Assembly: GCA_905250125.1 (NCBI GenBank)
Contig: CAJNOL010000798.1
Span: forward strand, 39,050-103,049
DNA from: Rotaria sordida
Taxonomy: Eukaryota > Rotifera > Eurotatoria > Philodinida > Philodinidae
Direction of reading: 5' to 3'
Length of the DNA stretch: 64,000 bases
Positions within the stretch are counted from its first letter, which is position 1. Each line of letters starts with the position of its first letter. The position numbers and the translations under genes were made by a program. The notes below the pieces were generated by a model, which saw only the letters and a list, made by a program, of their open reading frames with translations, searched no databases and was not told where the DNA came from. Of this stretch, positions 1 through 10,609 are shown piece by piece.

Positions 1-644
1 ATTAATTAAGAATTTTACCATTGAAAAATGGTTTTAACCTTGAGGAATGTCCTTTTAACTTCATCGCAGGATGTGACAGACATGCCAATATAGCAAGAAA
101 AGAGCATCATAAATTCTTTGTTTGCGAATTTTGAACAGCTTTCGAACAGTGATTATAATTTTGAATATATAAGAGAAGTCATCTTATGCTTTCGAATATG
201 ATCTTTCGGTTATTGATATCACAGACTAGAATAAATATTTCGAGATGTTAGTTGCGCAATATTCCATCAGGAACTGTGATCGACGCGACCAACAAATCAT
301 TTGTATGTTGTCTCACATTTGTTCAAAAGCTTTTGAACCAAAAATCCAATTAAAATCATTTTCTCTCGGTTATAAAGATAAATTTCTCTGAAACGAGTTT
401 TAATCGATTAAATAACATCTTAAAATCACAGAAATTCGCTTTTGTGCTTGGAACAAAGATTTATTTTAATTGAAATTCTTGTTCAGAAAATTTCTATTCG
501 AGTTTTCAAGAAATTAACAAAAAGATGTCATTTTTATTCCAATCAACAGCATCATTTGATATGTTTTTTCAAATATCTTTACTAAAGAACTCTGTTCATT
601 AGATAAGACACTAACATGCGATAGAAAAATCATGATCGACATCT
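1..644. other. intergenic, no gene seen
   Basis: AT-rich sequence with no supported coding region, RNA gene or repeat. It ends where the G-rich telomere-like block starts. Confidence 0.5.
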
Positions 645-654
645 TCAATCATGG

Positions 655-1203
655 ATAGAAATGGGTGTGGGTGTGTCGGTGTGGAGTGTCGGTGGGTAGT
701 GTGGGTGTGAGTGTGGGATGGGTGGGTGTGGGTGGATGTTGATGCGGGTGTGGGGTGTGGGATGTGAGTGTGGCTGTGGTGTGTGTGTGGGTTGAGTGTG
801 TGGATGTGTTGATGGGTGTGGGTGTGGGTGTGGGTGTGGGATGTGAGTGTGGCTGTGGTGTGTGTGTGCGTGTAGGTGTGAGTGTGGGTGTGTGGGGTGA
901 TAGGGTGTGAGTATAGGTATGACTATGGACGACGCCAAAAGATATAAACCCACACCCACACCCATACCCTATCACCCCTCAGACCCACACCCCACACCCA
1001 TACCCGACACCCAACACACCCACACCCATACCCTATCACCCCTCAGACCCACACCCCACACCCATACCCGACACCCAACACACCCACACCCATACCCTAT
1101 CACCCCTCAGACCCACACCCCACACCCATACCCGACACCCAACACACCCACACCCATACCCTATCACCCCTCAGATCCACACCCCACACCCACACCCACC
1201 CTC
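655..1203. repeat. telomere-like inverted block with a 64-bp tandem repeat
   Basis: The left part (about 655-930) is a G-rich run of GTGTGGGT-type units. The right part (about 948-1203) is the C-rich complement type, with about 50 bp of non-repeat core between them. The right arm is ordered into a 64-bp unit repeated about 3.8 times: the string CCCATACCCT recurs at 961, 1025, 1089 and 1153. The G-rich strand points inward from both sides, as in a telomere end-to-end fusion. Open reading frames here (His/Pro/Thr-rich) are products of the repeat and not genes. Confidence 0.85.
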
Positions 1204-1340
1204 TCTGAAGATTCTTCTAGGAAAAGTTTACTGGAGTTTTTAGAATATTTTTCGTTTTTTTCTGGTGAAGGACTGATCTTGAATGATAGAAAGTGCACGA
1301 TGGTTTTCCATTGTCTCTGATTGTAAACTACACATGAGTT

Positions 1341-1960
1341 GAGTCTCATATTGATGAAATACTGACGGTAAGTTATATATTATAAATAGAAACTAAGTAA
1401 TTTTTTTAATATTTAGGCTCATATCGATAAAATGCAACGATGGTAAGTTACAAATAACAAATAGAAAAATTTACATATAACGAGTAGAAAATGACTATTT
1501 AATTTCTTTTTTATTTTTAGGTTTCAATCGATATAATAGAAATGGTAAATTATACGTAATGAATGTGAAACTAATATTTGCTTTTTTTATATTAAAATTC
1601 ATATCAATATGATAGAAACGGTTAGTTACGCATGACAAATAGAAAATGACTATTTCATTTATTTTTATTTTTAGGTTCAAATCAATATGATAGGAATGAT
1701 AAGTTATAAATAACAAATAGAAAAAGAGTATTTTATTTTTTTTAGTTCGAGCTTCATATCGATAAGACACAAGTGGTGAGTTACATATTATGAATAGAAA
1801 ATTAATATTTTCTTTTTATATTTAGGTGTATATTGATAAAATATAGATGGTCAATTACATATTACAAGCAGAAAACTAATATTATCTTTTTTAGTTTTAC
1901 GTTTATATTGATAAAACACAAATATTAATTAGTATGAGAAAACATTGATTACTTCCATCT
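1341..1960 (+). repeat. ~76-bp minisatellite with intron/exon-like unit borders
   Basis: About eight degenerate units. Each has a 24-30 nt piece resembling TTCATATCGATAAAATG, then a donor-like GTAAGTTAC, then an A-rich stretch resembling ACAAATAGAAAA, then a T-rich tract ending TTTTTAG. Donor- and acceptor-like strings therefore alternate through the array. The reading frame is not kept between the small pieces and no start codon context is seen, so I call it a repeat and not a gene. Confidence 0.65.
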
Positions 1961-2400
1961 TCATTTTAGTTGTTCTCTTCTCGCCATTCTAAACTGATCG
2001 TTTATTGATACCTTCGATAAAGTTTCTATGATGTCTTTCAAGGTATCGAGATCTATGTAGTCCGCTCCAGAGTTTTCAATTGGCATATTGAGTTAAAAGT
2101 TTTCGTGAGCTCAGAAACCTTTGATCCATTTTCCAGACCAGGATCTCAAACATTACCACCACTGACTTTTCTGGGTTTCTGAGAGTTCTGAAATTCTTTA
2201 AAGATTTCCAAGGGTACTTAATGCAAGCTTAGCCATGTTTTTTATTCAAACGGTACGAATGGTGTACAATCGTCTTGAGTATGTTTTATCGGTTTCCTCA
2301 ACTTCAACCCATAACGAAGAAATGAAAATTTTAAAGTAGGTTTATCCTAGATTCAATTCAAGTTTGGTTTTGTCTATGCCCATGAAAGTTAGATCGAACT

Positions 2401-3384
2401 ACTTAGGGCATACCAAAAGTAGTGGCCACCGCATCTTTATTTCGTATAGAAGGCTTAAGAAAAGTTTCCTTTTTTATGAACAGATAGAGCGTCTTTTGCT
2501 CTATTTTTCTATGCTATTTGATCTCTATTCAACTGATATCATAATCATAAAATTTTGATAAGAACTGTTTTTGTTGAAAACTACCCGGTACCATTTAGGT
2601 CATAATGGAGGTGGCACAAAAAATGGGACATTTCTGCATTTCATTTTATCATCACATAATACACTGTATTAAAAAACCAAAAGATACCATAAGATGCAGC
2701 GTGAAAAGCTCTACCATATATGAAGGACTGTTTATTTTGTAGTTACACTTTTTGTCTTCAAAATGGACAAAATTCTGAGCGACCAAATTTCGATGTTGCG
2801 AAAACGAGATGGTTTTTTGATAAAAGACAAATTCGTTTTTTTCCAATCTCATCTTTTTATAATTGTTCTTTGTAAATTGTAGAGCTTTTCAGGCTGCATC
2901 TTGCAATGTATTTTGTTTTTGAAATAAAACAAATTGGGTAATAAAAAGATGAATTAGGAAAAACCGAATTAGTTTTTTACTAAAAAACAATCTTGCTTTC
3001 GCAACATCGAAATTTAGCCGCTCAGAATTTTATCCATTTTGAAGACAAAAAGTGCAACTAAAAAATAAACAGTCCTTCATATATTGTAGAGCTTTTCACG
3101 CTGCATCTTATGGTATATTTTGTTTTTTTAATACAATGTATTAATTGATGATAAAGTGGAATGTAAAGTGTCTCACGCATTATGATCTAAATGGTACCAG
3201 GTAGTTGTCAACAAAAACAGTTCTTATCAAAATTTTATGATTATGATATCAGTTGAGTAGGGATCAAATAGCATAGAAAAATAGAGCAAACGACGCTCTA
3301 TCTATTCATAAAAAAAGAAATTTTTCTTAAGCCTTCTATACGAAATAAAGATGCGGTGGCTACTACTTTTGGTATGCCCTAAGT
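2401..3384. mobile_element. fold-back (long inverted repeat) element, family A copy 1
   Basis: The ends are inverted copies: ACTTAGGGCATACC on the left and GGTATGCCCTAAGT on the right. The arms extend about 430 bp each (about 2401-2850 and 2948-3384) around a short centre. Both arms carry the marker GCTCTATTTTTCTATGC or its complement. No transposase is encoded, so this is a non-autonomous element. A second copy with related ends lies at 40043-40930 and a one-armed relic at about 15950-16170. Confidence 0.8.
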
Positions 3385-3399
3385 AATTTTATTATTTAT

Positions 3400-4558
3400 T
3401 TTTTTTTTACTTTGGTTTCCTCAAGTGTTCGAACATATTTATGAGGTGATTCACAGATTCTATAAATTTGTTAACAAGAATATATAATATCGTTTGATTG
3501 CAAATGTGAGTATGAAACCTTAAACAAAAAAAAACGTTGAGAAAGCTTCAACATCTCCAACTTTTTAATGTGTCGTTTTCTCAAAAAGTTTAGATTGTTT
3601 TCTATCGTTTTGTAACTAAAAGTGTCCACAAGTGAAAGTATTTTTGTGAATTAATATTATTTTTTATGATGCTGCAGAGTGGAGATCCTTTCGATCAAGC
3701 ATTATGATTCAAAAAACGTTCTTTTTCAAACGCCAGAATGAAAATATCCAAAATTTATCTTACTTTACTATTCTCATTCAATGCAAAGGGCGTTTTCAGG
3801 TTCTGAAGCATGGATATGATGCGCCATCCATTTCGCGTGAAAATAAAACAATATCAGATCAAATGATTATGATATAATCTGCGAATGCGTATTTTACTAA
3901 ATGTCTCCCAAACACTAAATCAAAACGGTGATTTTTTTTTGAAACCTAGAAAAAATTATTCTAGGTTGTACATCGTGAGACAAAAAAGTTGCATCTTAAA
4001 GATTGAACTTTTTAATTGCCATAAATTTGCACGTCCCCTTATATTATGTCCTAGAATGCGAACGAGTAAAATAGAGCAAACTGATCTTTTCATTAGATTG
4101 AATGGTATACCTTTTCTCGAAGAATATTAGGAAAAACAAATGAGACTGTATGAAGAAAAATTAAAAATAAAAAGTAGCCTATTTTCACCGATTCACACGA
4201 TATTTAATTTGACACAAGCAATGGATTTTATCAATTAACGACAATAAAGATTCGTCGATGATTTCTTTCACTGATTAATGATCGTCTGATTTTTCTAGAA
4301 AAAATTTTCAAAAGGAGAAGAAATCGAATTCGAATTATTCAGAACCTGCTTTTTCAGAAAAACTTATTAAATTACAACGGCACAGTCTTGGCATATTCTT
4401 TTCATTTGCAACAGAAATAAAGCTACAGACATAGTTACATGTTTGTAGTAGGAAGAAAAAAGGAAGTGACAAAAACTTTATTACGAGAATAAAATTATAA
4501 TTATGCACTCACTTTTACTTGCTATTCCTTGTTTCGATTTGTTTTACATGTGCATGTG
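3400..4558. other. intergenic, upstream of the ankyrin/ART gene
   Basis: No convincing gene. Short open frames such as 3885-4130 match nothing I recognise and have no coding-like composition. The last few hundred bases should hold the promoter of the gene starting at 4559, but no clear TATA element is seen. Confidence 0.4.
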
Positions 4559-6659
4559 ATGGGAGTGAGTAAAAGTAAGAATGAGTCATTCATGAAATTT
4601 TCAAATGCTCAAGTCGTTCTTACACCACACACAGAAAACCTAGCTGTTAAATTCTATCTTTTATGCATGCAAAATAATCTATCAGGTGTACATGAAATTC
4701 TACCGTCAATGAAGTTAGAAGACATTAATTATCAAGCACCTCACAATGGAAATACGGCCTTGCATGAGGCTACTCGTCTCAGTTACTTTGATATTATAAA
4801 GTTACTTTTGGAATTCGATGCTGCACGTTCACTAAGAAATCATTGTGGACAAACACCATATGACTTGACGTCGACAGACGAAATTCGACAACTTTTTCAG
4901 CGTCCCCAAGATGAGATCCGACTTCGATTCTCTCGATATTGCATTCCATCAACATCTTCTTCTAATGATAATGTTACATGTAAAAGTTGTTTTCTTGTTC
5001 ATGACAAATCTTTTTATGAATGGGAACTCATTGATCCCTATGCCTCGCAAAACGCATTCAGATTTCGTTATGACTTGGAGCCATTTATGTCTCAACGACT
5101 TAAAAATAACATCTATACCATCATGAAAAGCTATTTGGGAATACGACTGGATCAGGCACCAGCATCTATTGCAATCAAGGTAATGTTTTAGTCGAGTCAT
5201 TTTTATTAAAAGTAAAATTATTGAAGATTTCAAATGAAAAAGAATTTTATACCGTTTGTTCCAAAAGTAATTAGAGGAAAGTAAATTCGTACAACTTCAT
5301 TTCGAATATGAGTAGGTGTGGGTGTGGGTCTTTTTTCTTCACACATCCACACTCTCACTAATTGTCATGTATTTTTTTTTATAATACGTAGTTGGAGTCG
5401 AAGTCGAAGTCAGGTCTCTCCATTCGAAAATCTGCGCGTATTATAGTACAAATCGTGGCGTTTGCGCCCAACAGTCTTCGTTTGTTCCATCATGAAAACA
5501 TTGAAAAAATGATCAAGATAACTGGATGATTTGATTTAACGTAGTTAGTTCACTAAAACAATTTCATGATCATGATAATAATTAGAACTTTATTTTCTAC
5601 AAATCATCATGTTCATGAAAATTTCACGATGAGAGTGTTCAACATAGTCATTTTAATAAAGTTATTTTGATTCCAGAACATCCTGAGTGTTAGCAACCAT
5701 AATGAATAGACTTTCAAATTAGTTACCTAGTGGAATCGCCTTTTTTGTGTAGGTTTGAAGTTTTCGACAGGTATCGACACATAGGTCTACGTATGTAGGA
5801 TTGACACAATGAGAGAAAAAAAACTATGTCTATTCAATAGGACCTTTATCGAGAAAGTGCATATATGCAGCAAATGTTTGGTAAATCATTTAGACGATAA
5901 ATGCGATTATTATTAGATTTTCCATTACAAATATAGGGTTCCATTGGTTGTATACGGTATTGGTTGGAAAAGGCTAGCCAAGAAGATGATCCAATCCATG
6001 TATGTACGGCATATACAATCTCCCAAAGTTTCACAAAACTTTTGAATGAGGATATGGCTCGCAATGTCTTTCATGCTCTAAAAAATGGTTGCAGCAAATT
6101 CTGCTGTAATTGTCTATACTTGACTGAAGATGGCACTCAGTCTATTGCTAGTATTTTCCTGCATCATCCGAAGCTAGAATGTCTAAGTTTCGTCGGCGTA
6201 GTATATCGTGGTTTAGTCATCAGTGAGCCATCTTTCGCTCATTATACTGAACAAACCTGTATCATGACGACAACCTTTCTTTCCACTTCAAAGAATCGTG
6301 AAGTAGCGGAAAGTTTCACTGGGAAATACAATCAATTGCCGAGTAATTACGTATCCATCGTTTGTGTATATGAAATAAAAAATAAAAAACGCACCGCTCT
6401 TAATATAGCTGAATATTCCGAATTTCGAGACGAAGATGAAGTTCTAATTCTACCATATTCAGCATTCAAAATAACAAAGAGAACCAAAAATGAACTACAA
6501 CAATGGATTGAAATACAACTAGAAGAATGTGATCCAGTGGCATTATTTACTTCACTAAGTGATCAAAAGAAACAATCTTCTGCTCCGCAACATTCTGAAC
6601 TTTTCAGTTTAACAAACTATTCTGATCAAGACATAGTTCGGATTAAAAAAGAAAAATAG
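4559..6659 (+). CDS. ankyrin-repeat mono-ADP-ribosyltransferase
   Basis: Two exons, 4559-5179 and 5937-6659, joined by a phase-0 intron (AAG|GTAATG ... ATATAG|GGT), give 447 residues. The N-terminus MGVSKSK fits an N-myristoylation signal (Gly2, Ser6, Lys7), suggesting membrane attachment. Residues about 22-110 hold ankyrin-type repeats (GNTALHEATRLSYFDIIKLLL; CGQTPYDL). The C-terminal half is an R-S-E class ADP-ribosyltransferase fold: Arg near residue 298 in VVYRGL, the FLSTS strand near 320, and the catalytic E-D-E near 373-375 in DEDEVLILPYSAF. Such enzymes move ADP-ribose from NAD+ to an amino acid, usually arginine. The ATG at 4559 is the first in frame; upstream extension needs a TTG start. 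Substrate unknown. No AATAAA lies just downstream. Confidence 0.8.
5310..5364 (+). repeat. telomere-like hairpin inside an intron
   Basis: G-rich arm GGTGTGGGTGTGGGT, core TCTTTTTTCTTC, C-rich arm CACACATCCACACTC. It lies within the single intron of the ankyrin/ART gene. Confidence 0.7.
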
Positions 6660-6729
6660 ACTTTCAATTGTAAAAGATCTTGTTAGGTAGTATGTTTTTG
6701 AAGTTTATATTCAAGTTTTCCTATATTCG

Positions 6730-6950
6730 AAGGATATGGTACTCAGAGGGCTTCAAGGGACATCCAGGGGTACCTATGACTCATCAAGGGCTATCTAGCG
6801 GGATACTTATGACTCATCAAGTCCTATCTAGGAAGGGTACTTATAGGTCTTCAATGGTTACTCAGGAAGGTACTTATGATTCATTAAGGTCCGTCCAGGA
6901 AGAGTACTTATAGGTCTTCAAAGGCTATCCAGGGGACCCATAACTCCTCT
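6730..6950 (+). repeat. 33-36 bp tandem repeat, copy 1
   Basis: About six diverged units modelled on GGGTACTTATGACTCATCAA followed by GGGCTATCCAGGAA. The same family returns on the opposite strand at 7770-7895. Confidence 0.75.
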
Positions 6951-6954
6951 AGCA

Positions 6955-7765
6955 CAAATGAGGATTGATGCTTAACGAAGAACCGATTTATAACACGAAT
7001 TAATGGAAAGGAAACTATATAGCTTCATTTATCTTTTGATATTTTTGAAAAAGCGTTACCAGGGAATGATTAGCTGCTTAAAATACTGTGTTAGCGAATC
7101 CCTTGATAGTGAGCACTAATTTGGAGTTTTTTATTTAACACTTCGCTTGAAAATGGAGAATTACGTGATTAAGATTCAGTCAGTACCATTGAATTTGATA
7201 TTTTTCTGGTAGAAACGCCTTTTCAAAATGCCTTTCTTCTGTAAAGTTCGGATCGAGTCTGTCAGTGTAGATAAATACGTTGACACAAGATATCTATTGG
7301 CTAAATTATATATTTGGAAGGCTTAGCTTCGTTATTGTAAGGACACAGCGCGTAACTGTTAGGGCCATATGAGAGAGAAATCCTATGGACTTCAACTTGT
7401 CCGAAAAACTGTGTGTTCCGTTCCTACAATAACAGTGAAAAGCCTTTCTGAAATCTGATTGGCCGAAAGTTTTGTATCAGCGAATTAGGCTTGAAGGTAT
7501 TGTTTCTTACAACAGTATCTTCTATCGGTAAACTACTTAATCAACTACTTTTTATCAAATAGATTCTAAGTAAAAGAATTAATTTTAATATTTAGTGTGA
7601 AGTCACTACTTTAAGCTTAATATTGAACAAATGTAAATGGTGTACCTCTACTTCTAACCTCCAGTTGGATTGATTATATTGGATATCTCGGATATTACAT
7701 ACAAAGAAGAATCGCTAACGCTCAAATGAGCGGCTTGTGAGCGTGAATTCTACATCCCTAATATA
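6955..7765. other. spacer between inverted copies of the 33-36 bp repeat
   Basis: No gene seen. An imperfect stem is present: GGCTTAGCTTCGTTATTGTA near 7321 pairs with TACAATAACAGTGAAAAGCC near 7424. CTGATTGGCCG at about 7456 recurs near 56650. Confidence 0.4.
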
Positions 7766-7769
7766 AATG

Positions 7770-7895
7770 CAGCTTCTGAATAGCCCTTGAAGAATTATAA
7801 ATATCCTTCCTGGACAGGCCTTGATGCCTTCTAAGTATCCCTTGGTCGTTCCTAGAAGACCTCTGAGTACCCTCTCTGGATAGCCTTGAAAAGTT
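7770..7895 (-). repeat. 33-36 bp tandem repeat, copy 2 (inverted)
   Basis: Read on the minus strand, three to four units such as GGATACTTAGAAGGCATCAA followed by GGCCTGTCCAGGAA match the array at 6730-6950. The two arrays form an inverted pair about 0.8 kb apart. Confidence 0.65.
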
Positions 7896-7934
7896 AGAAA
7901 TAGCAGCCTATAACTTACACGAAATAGATGCATT

Positions 7935-8060
7935 AGAATTAATAATAATGTTAATTTAATGGTAACACCAAAGTATTAATTAATTCTAATGTCAATAATA
8001 CCAAAGCATCAGGCTTATTGATTAATGCTAATGCTAATGCTAACACTAATTGTAATGTGA
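7935..8060. repeat. AT-rich low-complexity TTAATGCTAA repeats
   Basis: Short repeats of TTAATTCTAATG and AATGCTAATGCTAACACTAA type. Confidence 0.5.
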
Positions 8061-8119
8061 CACCCCTATTTTCCGATCTGATCGATGACTTCTTCTACCT
8101 CATTTCTCAAGGGGGAAAC

Positions 8120-8360
8120 GGCGGATTTTGGATTCCCGGATTTCCATGGAATTTCCGGATTCCCATGGGATTCCCGGATTCTCATGGGATTCCCGGATTC
8201 CCAGGATCCCCATGAGATTCCCGAGATTCCTATAGGATTCCCGTGGAATTTTCAGGATTCATGTGGAATTCTCGGGATTCCAGGAATACGAGAATCCCAT
8301 GGGGATCCCAGGAGTCCAATGGGAATCTCGGATTCCCGTATTCTCGGAATTTTTATAATC
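8120..8360. repeat. palindrome-rich GATTCCCATGGGATTC array
   Basis: A dense run of GATTCCC/GGGATTC words with repeated CCATGG, CCCGG and GGATCC palindromes. Any neighbouring units can fold on each other. A sister array lies at 12013-12130. The proline/glycine-rich open frames here come from the repeat. Confidence 0.75.
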
Positions 8361-8589
8361 GCAGATGACATTCCTGAAATTCATATTTAATCTCTATGAT
8401 CCTCACCCTCATTCTAAAAATCTCATAGAGCTCAGTGTCAAGACTTCACTGCTTTATCACATGGTTAGAAAAGCTGCATCAAACTATTGGGAAAAATCAT
8501 TGCCTAGGCGAGTTTTTTTTCGTACGCTTGATCTGTGCAGACTTCAAGGCTTGTCTATAGCACATCACTTTCATATTCAAGAATCTTAA

Positions 8590-9665
8590 GAAAGTCGCAC
8601 GTATGGAAGAATGATTTTCATTAAAATCGTGATTAAAAGCAGTAGATATATTTTCACAAGTCGAACTTATTCTTAGGTCAAAAATGTTCGATCTGGAAAA
8701 CGATTAAAACTCGAAACTACCTTTTCTTATATAGAGTTTTCTTTCTTATGCGCATGAACTGCACAGCTCTCAAGGTTTGTCCATAGCGCATGACATTCTA
8801 GCTCCAGATGCTCATGTATTTCATGTACTTAGTCAAAGATAGTTCGTTAGGGTTATCCACTTTGCAAACTCTATACAATAAATCTAATTAGATTGGTATC
8901 AAGTCCATTTTGACAACACGACAATCTACTTTCTAACTTTTATGGGAAAATCTCTGAGGTAGAACAACAAACAGTAGCAAGAAACAAGGTAAATTAATGA
9001 GTAATACAACAAAGATGTCGAATCAAATGAATGTATGACATCTTATGTGTCACCTTTTATTCATTCAGTAATCTGACAGTTGAACATGCTTAAATCAATA
9101 AGGCAATAGCACAGCTTTTCTATCTACTAAAAGATAAGAAGTTCTCTATCTATGACTATATTCTTTGTTTTTGGCATCAATTTTGACACAAGAGTAAAAG
9201 AGTTTGAGATTGAGGGAGAAATTGGCTCGGAAACTCTTATTGCATGAAATTAGGATTTATTGCTAGCTGACGAAGAAGACAATTATGAATTTTGCCATAG
9301 GATCAGTTACAGTGAAGCCAATTGAAACTCTCCTTACTGCTTTTTTTTGTTACTATACTTCTTTTATTTTTTTAAATCTACTATACATAGCGAGAAAGCC
9401 CGGAACGTACTGCATCTTTTGATATATTTACGCTGAACATTAAATGCAGTTAAAAGTATAAAAAATGAATTAGAAAGAAAGTGGTATTTTTCTTTTTATT
9501 ATGGGGTGTTCATAATGTTGTAACATTTTTTGTAAATATCGCGGCTTAGGTGAATGATAACATCTTGAATTCTTTTTGAAAAGATGCGCTGCGAAATTCT
9601 CTACAAAATCTGTATAATAAAATTCTATTTTATCTGTTTCAATGGTTTTTCTTATACTCATAACA
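8590..9665. other. intergenic, no gene seen
   Basis: No supported gene, RNA or clear repeat. Some open frames of 60-75 codons match nothing I know. Confidence 0.4.
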
Positions 9666-9674
9666 TACATGTAA

Positions 9675-9790
9675 CACTTGAAACTTGAATTCAAGTATTC
9701 AATTATTGAATAGTTAAAGTTTCAACTAATCAACTATTCAAGTTTCAAGTGTTCAAGTTTTCAAGCTTCATGTATTCAACTATTCAAATT
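9675..9790 (-). repeat. TTGAAT-type minisatellite, inverted arm
   Basis: Runs of TATTCAA and TTTCAAG with an 8-bp rhythm, complementary to the larger array at 10115-10605. Confidence 0.6.
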
Positions 9791-9944
9791 TTAACTTCTC
9801 AGATGTTCCGCGGATATTCAGTGGGGAACTGCTTTTCTCCACCTAACTCACCTTCTATTTCAGCGTCACGACCCATGCACGTCTTTTTGCACATCATTGT
9901 TCCTACTCATTGCTGCACAGTAGCTCAAGCCTCTCACATAGCTC

Positions 9945-10105
9945 TTGTAGCGCCCCAGAAAATGTCTGAAGCATCTTAACCAAAACCTATATCATCCTAG
10001 GAGATGTTTGTAGCATCCTAGGAGCTGCTTGTAGCATTATAGAAGAAGCTTCTAACATCATATGTAATACTGGCAGCATTCTAGAGAACCCTGTAGCGTT
10101 CCAGG
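9945..10105 (+). repeat. ~28-bp degenerate tandem repeat
   Basis: Units resembling TGTAGCATCCTAGGAGCTGC recur about five times with substitutions, including the variants GTAGCGCCCCAG and GTAGCGTTCCAG. Confidence 0.55.
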
Positions 10106-10114
10106 CTCTGACTA

Positions 10115-10605
10115 ATTGAAAACTTGAATATTTGAATACTTTAAGACTTTAAGACTTGAATGCTTGAATAGTTGAATACTTGAATCTTTGAATAGTTGAA
10201 TACTTGAATGCTTGAATAGTGGAATACTTGAATATTTGAATATTTGAATAGTTGAATAGTTGAATGGTTGAATACTTGAATCTTTGAATAGTTGAATACT
10301 TGAATCTTTGAATNNNNNNNNNNGTTGAATACTTGAATCTTTGAATAGTTGAATACTTGAATCTTTGAATAGTTGAATACTTGAATCTTTGAATAGTTGA
10401 ATACTTGAATCTTTGAATAGTTGAATACTTGAATCTTTGAATAGTTGAATACTTGAATGGTTGAATACTTGAATACTTGAATACTTGAATACTTGAATAC
10501 TTGAATACTTGAATCTTTGAATAGTTGAATAGTTGAATACGTGAATACTTCAATAATTGAATAGTTGAATGGTTGAACTGATAGTTGAGTACTTGAATTC
10601 AACCT
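10115..10605 (+). repeat. 8-bp / 24-bp minisatellite NNTTGAAT with assembly gap
   Basis: The basic unit is 8 bp, two variable bases plus TTGAAT. It is ordered mainly into a 24-bp cycle with variable pairs AC, CT and AG. Ten N at 10314-10323 mark an unresolved part, so array length is uncertain. Because 8 is not a multiple of 3, open frames persist and yield an 8-residue periodic peptide; these are not taken as genes. Confidence 0.85.
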
Positions 10606-10609
10606 TCAA

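Noticed and set aside
645-1320. His/Pro/Thr-rich open frames on both strands
   Set aside because: They are translations of the telomere-like repeat in several frames; no codon bias or domain.
8018-8390. Pro/Gly-rich frames (FPDSHGIPGFP-type) resembling collagen
   Set aside because: They arise from the GATTCCCATGGG palindromic array; no Gly-X-Y regularity and no exon structure.
10141-10602. Periodic peptide frames (FNYSKIQV-type) on the minus strand
   Set aside because: The 8-bp minisatellite stays open in several frames by arithmetic alone; no start context or homology.
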